Positions 35,106 to 47,900 of a stretch of DNA of 64,000 bases are shown here, one piece after another (positions within the stretch are counted from its first letter, which is position 1; each line of letters opens with the position of its first letter). This stretch comes from Cinnamomum chago (lineage: Eukaryota > Streptophyta > Magnoliopsida > Laurales > Lauraceae). The DNA is taken from NCBI GenBank assembly GCA_038049695.1, contig CP142453.1, positions 125,091,001 through 125,155,000 on the forward strand. The letters are read 5' to 3'. Under the pieces are notes generated by a model that was given only the letters and a program-made list of their open reading frames with translations, did not search any database and was not told the DNA's origin. A program made the position numbers and the translations under genes.

Positions 35106-38100
35106 TGTAAGACCCCGACTCGAGTGAACTCGATTAGTGTTAAGTAAGTCGTGTGTTAGTCTTAAGCGTGATTAGTAGTCTTTGACTAAGTTTGGTTTGG
35201 AATAACTTTTGATATTGTTTTGGGGAATTTTGATTTGCTTTGTGATTAGTGGGGCCCTTTAGGGGTTCCTTTTCATGACCTTGCATGTGCTTGGGGATTT
35301 ATCGGAGATTCTTGCATTCATTGTTTTAATACCGTTTTTATTTGTATTGTTAATCTCTACGACTTTTATGTTGATCCCGTGGCCATCCGAGATCCCGAAA
35401 CCCGATTTCATAGCCATAAGGGGAAAACAATCATTGTGCACTAAATCTGTACCAAAAACTTGATATTTCCGAAACTTGCGAAACATATACTTTTGAGAAG
35501 CTAGATATTTTCACGATCACTTTTCTCTTCTCCGTCGAATTTATTAGAAGTCCCGAAAGCTATGATTTTAGCCCAATTAGATTATTAGTAGTGGAGCCCA
35601 CTCCCCATTTGCTTATAAGAGAACTCTTCTTCCTCATTTTCCTTTTGCTAGCAAACTACAATCTCTCAAACTAGGGTTTTCCCCTTTTCTCTCTTTTCTT
35701 GCTTTCCATCTCCTAATCCATTACCAAACCTTTGCTTTAGGGATAATGCTTGTCATCATCTTCTTCCTCATCACCAAAGCTCTCCATTGATATCCTTTTT
35801 AGAGAAAATCCCTCATTCCAAGACTCTCTTTGAGCTCACCTTGCCCATTTGGAGAACCTACAAGTAAGCAACCTTCCCCATCTCTTAGATTTGTGTTTCC
35901 TTGATCTTGAAGAGGTTCCATTTTCATTATTGTAAGGTTTCCCTTTCTATTTCATTGTTTGACCATTTTAGGGTTTGTTTTTGGGGATTTTGTTCATAGC
36001 TTGCATTCTTTGCTTGGAAGAGTATAAGAGTTTGATTTCTTAATTTGGAGACCCAAGGCAAGTGGATGATTAGATTTTTTTTATAAGCTTTCAATGGTTT
36101 TTGTATTTTCCACTTATGCCTACTTATTGATTTGTTTTGAAATAAATGTTCATGATAGAGTATTAATGGTGCATTTATATCATAGAAGTGTATTGGTGAA
36201 TGACATTTAATTTCTTCTTGTTTGTACCAAATGTACTCTATTATGAAATGATTTCCTTCTTTCTTTCCTTGTATTGAATGTGATGTTGATGAAGAAGAAT
36301 AGAAGAGATATTGTAAGAGATTTGATATTGTTTGAATGAAGTTGTAGACTCCTCATTGGATGTATAAAAGTGGCTAGACAAAGGTTGTAGAAGGAAGAGA
36401 TAGAGAGGAGCTGAACTGCCCTGGAATCAATTTCTGGACAGTTTGCTCGAGTGAACATGACACTACGCTCGAGCGAAGTGTCCAGAAAAGGGTTTGGAGC
36501 ATTCCAGTAGGCAGTTCACTCGAGCGGACCCCTTGGTCGCTGGAGCGAACATCCTAGAACTTGTTCCAGAGAGTGGTTAGTTCGAGCGAACCAATACTTC
36601 GCTCGAGCCAACCACCTACCGGATGAGTTCGCTTGAGCGACCTCAACTTCGCTCGAGCGAACCCACCCAGACAACCATCCTAGAGAGCTCCTCGCTCGAG
36701 CGAACTCTCCGGTTCACTCGAGCGATGAGTTTTGTCGGTCAAAGGCCATGTTTGGGACAGTGATGAGTTGTTTAAACGCTTTGAGACTATTCATTGAGAA
36801 CCCCTCAATGTCAGGTAGATTTACTAAGAAATGTATGAGGTCATTTGAGAAAGAAACCACATTACGAAGATTTCATTTGAAGTTTTAAAAATTCAAAGTG
36901 TATAAGGAGCCCGGAATGTCCCCAAACTCAAAGAATGCCAAATTGTTATTAAATCAACATACAAGATCCCTATTCACTTCAAATAAATCTTGAACCCGAT
37001 ACTTTACCCGAAATTTCAATTGTTTATTGTATTTCACTGTTCCTGAGATTTTATACTACATGCCTAGTTTTCCGAAAGCATTGAAATTACACTTGAAATA
37101 GTTGCTTGTCTTGCAGTGCATTGCACCAAATGAAATGACGATGTGCCTTGAGCACCCCCATCCTGCCCGTTTATTTACTTGTACTTGATTTACCTGCACA
37201 TGTCTCGATTTGTTATTTGACCTATGAGTCGGCACCACTAAGTTTGGATAACCTCGTTGGTCTGATCCACCGACTTGGAGATCCCCTCTTGTTCCGCCAG
37301 CTGCAGTTTGGATCCCGCTACCCGGTTATTACCGTGGTCTTGTCCCGATGCCGCAGATTGCTACTGTGGTTTCCGATGCCCGGCTCGCTACCGTGGTCAT
37401 GTATAGTATATGTATATGTATTTATAAGATCCATTGTTTCTCCTCACCTCAAGTAATGAGATCAGTGCCTAGTTATTGCTCTGTCACTTTAGTAATAGAG
37501 GACTTAGCTTTGTGTGGTTGTCATCTTGCTTGTTTCCCGTTTCCTTGGTTATCTGTACATGTTTTACGATGCATACTTGTGTTTGAATAAATGTTTTATT
37601 TTGTTTATAGAAATTGTTATTTGAACAGGTTTAAATGCTTTTTAAGGTAAATTTAGTTATCATTATTTGGTCATTATATTTTACCCATTTGTCAAACTGT
37701 CGTGTTTGACCCACTCTTTGGTACTCAGGTCCCGTTGTTGGTTATCCCGAGAAGGAGCACGAAGAGGCGGTCGGAGAACCGCAACAATTAGTTGAGTGGC
37801 ATGCTGATGATGTCATTTAAACATTGGATTGCTAGAGAGAGATAACATTTTGTGAAAACTTTTAACTATTCTTTTGGGGATTGGTATTTTATTTATATTG
37901 GCCTTTGTTGGCCTCTATTTTTGGGAAAGTAATTAAATGATTGTTGTATAAACTTTAACTTACTTTTGGGGAACATGCTAATGATCATTGCTCATTCACT
38001 TGTGTTATTGTCTTTATGACTAGAGATGGTTGAATGTTTGATTTGCTACACGCTTCCGCACTTAAAAGAAATGTTCATATATGGTTGTGATATCCTCACC

Positions 38101-38244
38101 GCGGACACCTGTGGGAAATTAAATAACTATTAAATAAGTGTGTACCCCGTGATGACACACTCCATATATTAACTATTCGCACCACACCATCATTAGTGTC
38201 CCAATCCCGGATTAGTCCCGCACGCCCGGTCCGGGGTCGCGACA
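35106..38244 (+). mobile_element. Solo LTR of a long-LTR Ty3/Gypsy-type element (S3)
   Basis: This 3139-bp LTR fossil begins TGTAAGACCCC and ends GGGGTCGCGACA, between perfect 5-bp repeats AACGT (35101-35105 and 38245-38249). Its ends and internal order resemble the solo LTRs S1 and S2. All three share the string CTACAAGTAAG or a close variant about 0.6-0.8 kb in, after a pyrimidine-rich leader. No internal domain remains. It is relatively young, judged from the perfect target repeat. Confidence 0.87.
36441..36727. repeat. Palindromic-word cluster (GCTCGAGCGAAC) in LTR S3
   Basis: Ten variants of TTCGCTCGAGCGAA lie in 290 bases, grouped as close pairs. Inner gaps are about 6-8 bases for four of the pairs, and gaps between pairs are about 13-29 bases. 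The core word is the same as in S1, and the cluster begins about 1.3 kb from the LTR start. Confidence 0.88.
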
Positions 38245-38387
38245 AACGTGGAGCCAAATTTGAAGAGGAAACTTTATATACATGCCATACAATTATGACA
38301 TAAGAGAGGAGATTAAGAGGAAGTCAAGAACAATTAAAAAAAAGTCAAAGTCAATTAAATAAGTTGGGATTGATCTCTCAACTAGAA

Positions 38388-38412
38388 ATATATATATATA
38401 TATATATATATA
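38388..38412. repeat. (TA)n microsatellite at the start of copy B
   Basis: About 24 bases of alternating TA lie directly before the point where similarity to copy A begins. It may mark a breakpoint of the duplication. Confidence 0.8.
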
Positions 38413-38880
38413 AATTCCGACAACCCTCTTGAATTTCCATTGAGTGGGAGCCTCATGAGGATCCAAACTATTTTTGTGGCCCCTGTTTGTTAATATTTAT
38501 TTTGTATTGTAATGGAGTTGATGCAACCATCAAATCAGGTAGTGTCACATCCAACATGCCCTAATATCTCTTCCATGGGATCATGTCAACCTCAACATAT
38601 GGAGAACCATATCTGGTTGGAAACGGATCTCGGTTTGGATCAATCGGGGTGCCAGATGGGGGATAAGAAAAAAATTTTCACTCTCTGCAGTTGTCAAAAG
38701 GCCATACTTGAATGGCCCAACCCCACCAATACGTTTAATAACCAAGCCTTAAAAATCTATCACGGGTTAAAGTGACTAAAAGGTCCGTTGATTTATCTTT
38801 TTTCTATAAATTAGCGTAACGGATGGTACGGAATTTTCAATCCCGTCATCTAGAAAATGGACCATCCTAAATTAAAAGTA

Positions 38881-39735
38881 CATGGGCGGCTCCACATTGA
38901 TCTCAGTGGGGTCAATTGACCCCACTGGGATCTGAAAAAATATTTTAAAAATGAATTTTTTAATGTTATGAATTGAACTTATGAGAAGCTTTTGACCCCA
39001 CTCAATTTAAGAGTTTCACTCCACATTAGCTAACTTTACACAGTTTCTTTGTTAATGTGATAGTGAACAAAAGTCACCATAAAATACTCACCATTTAAGT
39101 TAATGGGTCAACTGTCTACCAAAATAAATAAAAAATTAATGGGCCCACATTGCTGACATGCGCTCTCGCAACGAGTTTTTAGAACTTAAAGGAATCGGTG
39201 GCAATGCTAGAAAATTAGTGGAGTCAAAGAAGGATATGTATACCAATTAGTTTATTTGCTTCTAAAATTGGGATTGATTTTACCAGTAACGACTGCGATG
39301 GTAGAAAGAACTTTTTCAATAGTGGAGTACGTAAATAACAAATTGCATAACTGAATGGGAGATCAATGAATGAATGACTGTTTGGTCACATATATTAAAA
39401 ATGATGTGGTTGCTAGTGCTGATAATGAAGCTATTATGTAACGATTTCAACACATGAAAACCTGTTGAGGGCAGCTGTAAGAGTTTATGTATTTGGATTT
39501 TCTTTTTGGATTAAGAACTATAAGTAACAATGTATTAAAATTTCTTTTTTTTTAGAATTCAATATTATCTTTGTTTGATTATCGGAAATAGATTATTTGA
39601 GAATTTTATATTAAATTTGTCGGATTATCGAAAGTATATGACAGATGTTGATGAAAGGAAAAACAAATTTATTCGATTTGTAAAAGATAAGTCTTTTGTT
39701 GACCCTATTGACTTGAATTTCTAGAGCCGCCACTG
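38881..39735 (+). mobile_element. Deleted hAT transposon
   Basis: This 855-bp insertion has ends CATGGGCGGCTCCAC and, inverted, CAGTGGCGGCTCTAG, typical plant hAT termini. The 8-bp target repeat TAAAAGTA is perfect (38873-38880 and 39736-39743). Copy A has the empty site near 6555. Only the last part of the transposase gene is left, and it is broken. Confidence 0.92.
39274..39460 (+). pseudogene. hAT transposase C-terminal dimerisation domain, broken
   Basis: The plus strand reads LILPVTTAMVERTFSIVEYV, then NNKLHN, then MNDCLVTYIKNDVVAS, then RFQHM. This is the hAT C-terminal dimerisation region (hATC) as found in plant TTF-type zinc-finger transposases. At least three in-frame stops interrupt it (after KLHN, after MGDQ and before RFQHM). 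The rest of the gene is deleted. Confidence 0.85.
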
Positions 39736-40307
39736 TAAAAGTATCTACCAAATTTCTTATTAGGAGTTCCAAGCAAACTATACCTGTGAAAATTGCTCCC
39801 TGGCCAAATATTAGGCCAATGACTACTCATATGCAACTCTATAATATTAATGTGACTGGCCTATCCAGACTCCAACTAGGCTGCTAGTGATGTTGGTTAA
39901 GGCTCTGGCGCTCAGCTCTTCCACGAGTTCACATCTATCAAATTATGGGCTAGCCATGCTACAGCGTGGAAAAGAGGCCATGACCGTAGATTTGGAATTT
40001 CTTCCAGATTTGAAGAAAATCCCCAACACAGGAAGTTGAATCTGAATCCAGATCTTCTAAAGGTAGGACTAATAGAATTATTTCCTTCAGTGCTTTAAAT
40101 CCATTACAGGAGCTTACATATGAAATCCAAACCGTTAAAAATCACCATTTCATCGGGAAGGAGACATCCATATTTTCTTCTAGATTTGGAAAAGGAGCCA
40201 GAGTGCCTGAGGTCTGGAAAGCAGCAGCAAAGCAATCCTATCAATGCTAAATTTCCCTCAGATGGCAGATGGTATTGGTTCAAGCTATCTGAATGCAACA
40301 AAAAGTA

Positions 40308-42946
40308 TAGGCTTTCTCTCTAATTTACAATTTAGACCATTTGGTAAAGTTATTAAAAAAAGCTCCTATATTTAATAATAGAGTGTTTGGCAAACCTCCA
40401 AATAAGAGCTTATTAGAGGGGTAATTCCATGTCGTTTTTAAAAGAAAGAAAGAAAGAGGGTCTAAAGGAGTCCGGTTGATACAATGAAGGATGTGTGGAT
40501 TCAAATGGCTCAATTATCCTTCAAATGAGCCAGTGTACAGAAATACCCAACATGGGACTTTGATAATGCAAAAACCCAATCTATAAATAAAATAGCCAAA
40601 CTAAAAGCATAGGAATCTAAATTTTGATCATTCAAGACTCTTCTAGGTAATCAAAAATCACAATCATATATTATATAAATTATACTAAAACACAGCACAA
40701 ACCCATCAAAGCGAGTAAAGAAAGAGAAGAGCACCCATGAACAAACTACTTCAAAAATAAAAATAAGAGGATGCATCTAGAAGAAAAAACTTAACATGGG
40801 ATTATTATCATGAAAAATCCCAATCTATAAACAAAAAGATCCAACAAAAACATAGAATTCCAATCAAGAAAATATAACTCAAACAACACAATCCCCAGTA
40901 ATACCCGGACAAATAAGTCCTTTTAAAATGGTTTAGAGCTTATTGATATTTTAGAGTGTTTCACAAAATTCTAATTACATTCTTATATTTAGAGCTTAAT
41001 TTTAGGAATCGGTGACTTTAAGGTCTTAAATATAAGTTGATGAGGGCAGCTTATATATTGGAACTTATTTCCTTAAGGCAGAGATAAGACGGAAATTTCG
41101 GGTCAATTGAACGAGAATGCCCTCATAACATTTCATATTAACACAAACTACGTTGGCATTATTTCTTGCTCTCATCTCTACATAACATTGAGAAATGAGA
41201 GAAATGATTGCAAATGCATATGCTCCCACAAGAAGTCCATCTTGCAACACATGGAACACATACAAAAATCTGACTCTTCATTTTAAAGTATTTATATTCA
41301 ATCTGTCTTTATTTATTTATTATTATTTTTTGTTATGAATTATCTGAAATGGCTACATTGATCAAAAACAAAACACTGACACGTATTAGTTAATATGTGG
41401 CCACTTGTAAGAAGATATATTTTCTATATGATCGAAACAACACACATGATGTTGAAAGACCGGGGGAAAAAAAACCATGGTCAACAAATTCTTGCAAAGC
41501 CAAGCCCTTTCTAATTGTAGCTGTCATCATCCAAGCATGATACCATGGGATATGATTGATGATGGGCCTAGATTTCATCCCATTTATAGCATCTGAATAT
41601 AGATGAGTATTGAATCAAGACAAAAAAATGAGAGATTAATGTGAGTAAAATTACTTCAACCAACTACAGATTTTCATACTATCTCGTAAACTACTTGCTG
41701 ATACGAAGTTTGGTACCCAAATGGTGATTTAGGCTATCAACATGTTGGACTACGGTGATTCTTTCGTACCCACCTCTTAACACACACACACACACAAAAG
41801 AAAAAAAAAAAAAGTGCATTGATCAGTCATATGTAATGACACAGGAGCTACTCAGAACACTGAGTTGAAGTCACTCAGTGACCCGTCTCTAAGTGTTAGG
41901 GAGTCCAGCTCACCAACTGTCACATAACAATTGTAACGGTTTAGGTTCCAACTCATTTGAATATGTTTTGTCATTGTTCTTGACATTATATATATATATA
42001 TAATGATCCTTGATTGTAATCTAATTATCTGAGTGAAATGAAACAAAGAGCTCTGGCTTTTCTCTGCAATCTTTCATCTTTCTTCTTTCTTCTTTCTTCT
42101 TTCTTCAATGCTATCAATATGAGCTTTTTCTCACAAACAAATGCATAGAACCATTGGACCATAGAATGTGTCACATATCATAAATGGCCATCAAACCAAC
42201 CTCTTAGGACTGTGGCCCGGTTAAAGAATATGCGTGTGATATGCTATGACAATGTATAGGCTTCATCAAACCCTAATTTCCCCTTTTTTTTTCTTTTGAA
42301 AATGCATAAAATTGTCCCTTTAATAAGCTCTTATTTGGATGTTTACCAAACACTCTATTATAAAATAAGGGTTTTTTTTTTAATACTTTTACCCAACAGT
42401 CTAATTGTAAGTTAGAATTTAAAAATTAGAGCTTTTATTTTAGACCTTAATTTAATTAGCTATTATTTGTTGGATTAGAGTTACCAAAAGGGCCCTTGGT
42501 CTTGCAAGGAAATGCGGGTTTGATGTTTGTCCGTGAGAAATAGAGAAAATGATGTATTTGGGGAGAGGAGGAATTGACCTAGTGGTAAAGTTGGGGGAAA
42601 TCTGCTTTGTCGTCTTGAGATCGGTAGAGAAGAAGAGTCCAGTGATGTCGAGGTAGAGAAAGAGAATGGAGTCCGAAAGCTGGAGGAAATTATGCTGAGG
42701 GTATTTTCATAAATATGAGAATTTATATATGACATTTTTTTCCGATGCACCCGAAACTTACGTCAATCTCTGCTTTTAGGAAAAGAAGTTATGAACAAAA
42801 AGTTGCTTTCACCAGCTTATTTTTAAGAGGTTAAAACTGCTAATTACTAAAAATAAGTTCTAAAGTTAAAATATAATTAGTGTTTTATCAAACACTCTAA
42901 ATTATTAATAAGCTCTAAATGTTTAGATAAGTGCTTATTAATAAGT
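40308..42946. mobile_element. Composite TIR insertion with interleaved inverted repeats
   Basis: Copy A lacks this 2.6-kb block. It holds two inverted-repeat pairs of one family. One pair is at about 40318-40430 with about 42300-42418, the other at about 40912-41005 with about 42845-42950. All four share phrases such as TAGAGTGTTTGG and AGAGCTTATT. The long repeats (over 90 bases) recall Mutator-like elements, but no 9-bp target repeat was found. Between them, minus-strand segments at 41065-41265 and 41390-41578 read like protein (GLLVGAYAFAIISLISQ; HIPWYHAWMMTATIRKGLAL) and could be captured gene pieces. I do not recognise their source. Confidence 0.6.
42060..42107. repeat. (CTTTCTT)n microsatellite
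   Basis: About five TTTCTTC-type units lie within the composite insertion. Confidence 0.7.
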
Positions 42947-43548
42947 CTTTTGGCTCATTTTAAAAATGTACATGAAGATTTGAATATCTCAAAAAATATA
43001 TAAAAGTTTTATACAATTCTTTCAATCAAGTCCTCTCCAAATAAAAATTTTAAAATAACAAAAATACCCTTCCCTTATGTCGGGTTTCGGTCTTTGATTA
43101 TCCTCTTCCTCCATAGAACCAACTAATTTGATTTGATGAAGTGGCCTCACTAGGTCAATTGGGTTGAACTTCATAACTGGGAAAACTTTAGAAATGACTC
43201 GAGGGTATTGTTGTCATTTTTTTAAAATTTTATCCTGGCGAGTACTTATTGAAAGAAAAATGAAAAAACTTGTATACTCGTTTTGAAGTATTCATATTTT
43301 CATATATTTTCTTAAAAATGAGGCAAAAGATCTATATATTTTTTATTCTTTTTACCTCCTATGCGAACTACCACTATTAGTACTGAACATCCCAAAATAG
43401 AGATTTTGAGGTTGCCCTTGTTTCATCAACCCTTTCCTGATCCCAATGCCTTTGTTAATTTTATTCTTGGTAGAATCTACTGGGGATATGCTTGGTTGCG
43501 AAAGGATAAAGAATATTATCTAAACATAGATGAGATAGCAGACAGTTC

Positions 43549-44096
43549 TGATGATGCCAAAAAGTGGTTTTCGGGCACCACCGGTCAAGTGATATGCAAT
43601 TAATGTAAAAATTTATGGAGAGAGAGAGAAAGAGAGAGGAGATTTATAGTGGTTCGGTCAGTGTGACCTACGTCCACTTCAATTGGTGAATTTACTGCTC
43701 TGGGGAAGAGATTACAAAGTAGGAGATTACAATGATGATGTGAAAGTAGACCATGCTTGCTTCTTTGATAGGACTCTCCTTTTATACTCTTTCCCTAACG
43801 GGTGGGGAGATTCTCCAACGATCTCCAACGATGTAGCTCCAGTCTGGTGGAGTCTTCCGAACCCTCCTCAACAGACGAGCAGGTAAGATTTCCTCCGCGA
43901 GACTTGGTGAAAGCCGGTAGATGGAACGACGCATTGACTCCGTCATTCGGTGGATCCGGACCCGACCCTTAATGGGTGGGTGATGACCCGGGCTCATCAT
44001 GGACTTGGGTCAGTTAGACCTGACCCGCTATTGTGGACCGAGCCGTTTGGGCCTAACCCGTCATTGCGGACCGAGTTATTTGGGCTTGACCCATCA
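43549..44096 (-). repeat. LTR (left) of the gag-only element
   Basis: This 548-bp copy is nearly identical to 47901-48448. It contains 'GTGGTTCGGTCAGTGTGACC', a phrase common in plant LTRs. Confidence 0.92.
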
Positions 44097-44459
44097 TTTG
44101 CCCCTCAATGTCTCGCGCCAAAAACTTTGAAAGGGAGACATTTTGAACATTAGGCTTTTTCATGTCCAGCGGAGCGGTTTGTAGTTTTCCCAGCAGAGTC
44201 CTCCCGGTGATTTCTTCCTTCTTTGAATTTCATGGTGGAGTCCTGATGGTTTAGGAGTCCTCTCCTTTGCTCTCTTGGTTTGAGCTCCTTTTCCTTGAAA
44301 ACCCTAGAGTAGGAGTCTATAAATAGAGAGGCTCTTGCTCATCTTGCTTTTCACTTTCCTTTTCATTTTCTTCTTGTCAAAAGAGAGAGAAGACAACCAT
44401 CTACAATCTTTTCTTGAAGAAGAGAGGGCTGCACATCTTCTTGCACAATTAAACAAAAA

Positions 44460-45800
44460 GATCAGGGAGATGGACTTAGGGCTACTGTCGCTTGGGATGC
44501 TGAGCACGATGGAGGAAGGGGCGTCGCGGGAGAGGCCGGAGCCCTTGTTGTGGGCGAGCCGATCATGGCCGGCCTGGGGCGCCCCTGCTGCTGGCTGCGT
44601 GACGTCGGCCTTGCACCAGACGGGCGAGGGGAGATGGGGCGCCCACGCGAGCGACCCCGCTGCTGCGCTGGCTGCGCGTGGTGGGCAGGCAGTCGACGCC
44701 GGAAGGTCAGGCGCGGCTGGTGCGGGGTTCCCTGCTGCGAGTGGCGAGAGTGGTCAGGGCGCCCAGGCAGGCAAGACGCCAAGGGGCGTGCGCCAGGTGG
44801 GCGAGCAGGCGCCCGTGGCCGTGGCGAGCGTGGGGATGCGCCAGGCGAGCGAGGCGAGGCCGTGCGCCAGGCGGGCGACCAGGGCGAGTCCGCTGCGGGC
44901 GAGGCTGTGCGCCAGGCAGGCGAGCTGGGCGTGTGCCAGGCGGGCGGTGTGCTGGTTGGCGAGGCAGCCTGGGATGCACTTACTGCTGGGCGAGCAACAC
45001 CTTTTTTTTTTTTGGTACAATAAGGAAACTTGGAGAAATAATAGTCAGAACTAATGACAATTGTAAAGACCTTCTAATAAAGCTAGATACATTACAAATG
45101 CAAATAAGCTCATTTAAGGCTAGTTTTCAAGTCAACATGGAACTTGAATGCTGATTGAGACAAGTACAGATTCAATCAGGACCCAATTTTTTGGTGGGCG
45201 AGCACTTGGAGGGGAAGGGGCGCCCACCTGCCTCTTTTCTTTTCTTTTTTTTTTCTTTTTTTTTGTCGAGCATTTGTAGCTTTTCTAGACACTGTTCGTC
45301 TCCGCTGTTCCCCTTTTAATACATGCACTTCGCAGAGGGGGTCTGGGGGTGTCCCCCGGCAGGGGCTCGGGGGCAGCGCCCCCGGACCAAAAAATCCTGT
45401 TGGCGACGGAGGTGCTGGACGGGGCAGGGGTGCCCGCCTGGGCGTGGGCGAGGAGCGCGAGCGCGGGGGAGCGGGCGAGGGCGAGGAGCACATGTGCGCG
45501 GATGCCGGGCGCCCAGGGTGCTGGGGTGCTGGGCGCCCAAGGCTGCTAGGGCCCCTGGGGCGCCCCTGGTGCTGGGCGCCCAAGGTTGCTGCTGTGCTGG
45601 GCGCCCAAGGCTGCTGGGCGCCCAAGGTTGCTGGGGTGCTGGCGCAGGCGAGGCTGCTGGCCGGGACGCCCCCTTGGGAACAAGCGATGGAAGGGGCGCC
45701 CAGGCTGCACCTTTTCCTGTGATGAGCCACGGATGGGTGGCGCCCCTAATGCTGCCCCAGTTGCCGGCATCTCTGATGCTGTGAAACAAAGGGGAAAGGG
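44460..45800. repeat. GC-rich block with GGGCGCCC words inside the gag-only element
   Basis: This stretch is far richer in G and C than anything else in the window. It repeats the palindrome TGGGCGCCCA, densest at 45500-45700 (for example TGGGCGCCCAAGGCTGCTGG). The same word recurs at 47455-47590 within the gag region. Long open frames on all strands follow from the base composition and are not separate genes. Confidence 0.75.
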
Positions 45801-46141
45801 CTGCCCGTGGTCTGCGCAGAGGAGGAACTGGGCGCCAAGCTGTTGTGTGCCAATGCGGGCGAGCTACTCTGGTCCATCAGGCACCAAGGGATACTGATCC
45901 AGGCGAGCAAAAGGAAAACTATTTTGGGCGAGCAGACCGTGTCAGGTGCCCTTATAGGCGCTGTTCCAGCTGGTTTGGCTCATTCGGGTGGCCAGACAGT
46001 TGGGTACGCTAATTTAATGTAGTCCCTCGGGTTGCAAATGACCTGGTGAAAGAAGCAAACTGCTTGCGTGAGAGCAAAGACAGAGTCTGAAGATTGCTCG
46101 TGAGAGAGCTTGAGACCGTGTTTTTGGCGCCCCATGAAAGA

Positions 46142-46531
46142 GCCGCTAAGTTGGGGATTGGCTGCCTGTTTGAGCACAGTGCAGAGGTAGGCCAAGCTTC
46201 TTTGACAACCCGCGAGAGAGCCGCTAAGCTGGAGATAGGCTGCCTGTTTGAGAACAGTGCAGAGGTAGGCCAAGCTTTTTTGACGACCCATGAGAGAGCC
46301 GCTAAGTTGGAAATAGGCTGCCTGTTTGATAACAGTGCAGAGGTAGGCCAAGCTTTTTTGACGACCCGCGAGAGAGCCGCTAAGCTGGAGATAGGCTACC
46401 TGTTTGAGAACGGTGCAGAGGTAGGCCAAGCTTTTTGGGCGACCCGCGAGAGAGCCGCTAAGCTGGAGATATAGGTTGCCTGTTTAAGAACAGTGCAGAG
46501 GCAGGTCAAGCTTTTGGCGATCCACGAGATG
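46142..46531. repeat. 78-bp tandem array in the gag-only element
   Basis: Five units start GCCGCTAAG at 46142, 46220, 46298, 46376 and 46454, each exactly 78 bases apart (26 codons), so frames stay open on both strands. Units differ at a few positions. A CRISPR array is excluded because there are no unique spacers. It lies next to the gag region on its downstream side. Confidence 0.92.
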
Positions 46532-46571
46532 ATTCACCTCGCCTGGACCTGTTGATTTCCTCAGCATTCAT

Positions 46572-47738
46572 TTATTTTTGAGCTTTTGTCAATAGTTCTG
46601 GCATGCTCTTTGGTGGTCGCTTCATTACTGAAAAGAGGAAACTGGATGAACGGAGGCCTCCCAAAAAGGAGGTCATGGCGACTTTGTCATTGGGCTCCTC
46701 GACTTGGAGGACCTCCTCGTTAAAATGAGTGAGGTAACTTCTCAGACTCTCATCTCGGTCCTGTTTTATGCTGAGCAGGTGGGTGGCAGGCTTCTGGGGG
46801 CGGCGTCCTCCAATGAAGTGCGATACGAAGGACTTGCTTAGCTCTGCAAAGGTGGAGATGGAGGATGGGGACAGACTGGAGAACCATTGCCGTGCGGAGC
46901 CCTTTAGGGTGGTTGGAAATGCTCTACAAATGATCTCGTCAGAGATGTTGTGTAGCTGCATTAGAGTTTTATAAGTTTCCAAGTGATCCAGCGGGTCCTT
47001 GGTTCCATCAAAGGTCTCCATGGTCGGCATTTTGAATTTTTTGGGGAGTGGGTAGTTCGCCACGGAGGGTTTGAACGGTGTGTCCGTTCGTTGTACCAGG
47101 TAGTCTATTGATTCTGGTACCCGTGCCTTCATGGCATTGAAGACATTGCCAATCTGATTTTGCATCTCCTTGATCTTCTCGTCCCAATGGTTGAGAGCTT
47201 CCCTGGACTGACCTCGGAAACGACCCTCGCCTTCCAGGCTATAATTCTCACTTCCCTCCTCCTGGAAATCAGGATCCTCATCATTGGAAGCAGAGGGAGG
47301 AGGTGGAAGTCCACCGCGATTTGACCCTCCTGGGGCTCCACCTGGGGGAGGAGGTACGTCGAGATGAGCGCGGCCTTGAGGGTCGACCAGGAGTCTTCCG
47401 TGTGGGACGACAGGCGGAGCTCCAGCAGATGTGCCCTTGGCGTCGGCGCCAGGATGACGGGCGCCCAGGGTGCCATGAGGATGGGCGCCCAGGGGTATTC
47501 CTCGACCCTGGGCGCCCAGGGGTTGGGCGCCCAGGTGAGGATGGCATCGGTTGGCGCCTCTGCCCCGGGCACTGTGTGGACGGGCGCCCGGGTGAGGTGC
47601 CCCTCTGCGTGGAGCAACCGGTTGCTCTGAGCGCGGTACTTCCTGAGGCCCGACACCTAGTGCTCCTCCCTGCCCCGCTAGCATGAGCTGCAATATTTGT
47701 TGGTTCTGGGTCACCAACTGCTGCATGGTCTCCAGCAT
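46572..47738 (-). pseudogene. Gag region of the gag-only LTR element
   Basis: This minus-strand region matches the plant retrotransposon gag family (PF03732 type) by phrases such as MPTMETFDGTKDPLDHL, SARQWFSSLSPSSI and FNEEVLQVE. The upstream part is Pro/Gly-rich low complexity from the GGGCGCCC words. In Gypsy elements gag forms the particle shell. It is treated here as part of a fossil element, and no enzyme region follows. Confidence 0.8.
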
Positions 47739-47900
47739 CTACTGAGGAGAGGGAGCGGGAGCATTCGGTGTAGGGTTGGTCGGTGGAGGATTACCCTCGC
47801 CTTCTCGCGAAGGATTACCATCTTGTCGCCTTGTTGACCTGGTGATCGGCATAACTTTTGAAAAAAGGGAATTTTGTTCTTCCCACAGACGACGCCAAAC

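Noticed and set aside
44335-45897. Many long overlapping open frames on both strands
   Set aside because: They come from very high GC and the GGGCGCCC words, with Arg/Pro/Ala-rich composition and no domain.
46094-46531. Regular repeats that might be a CRISPR-like array
   Set aside because: Units are contiguous 78-bp tandem copies with no unique spacers, in a plant LTR element.
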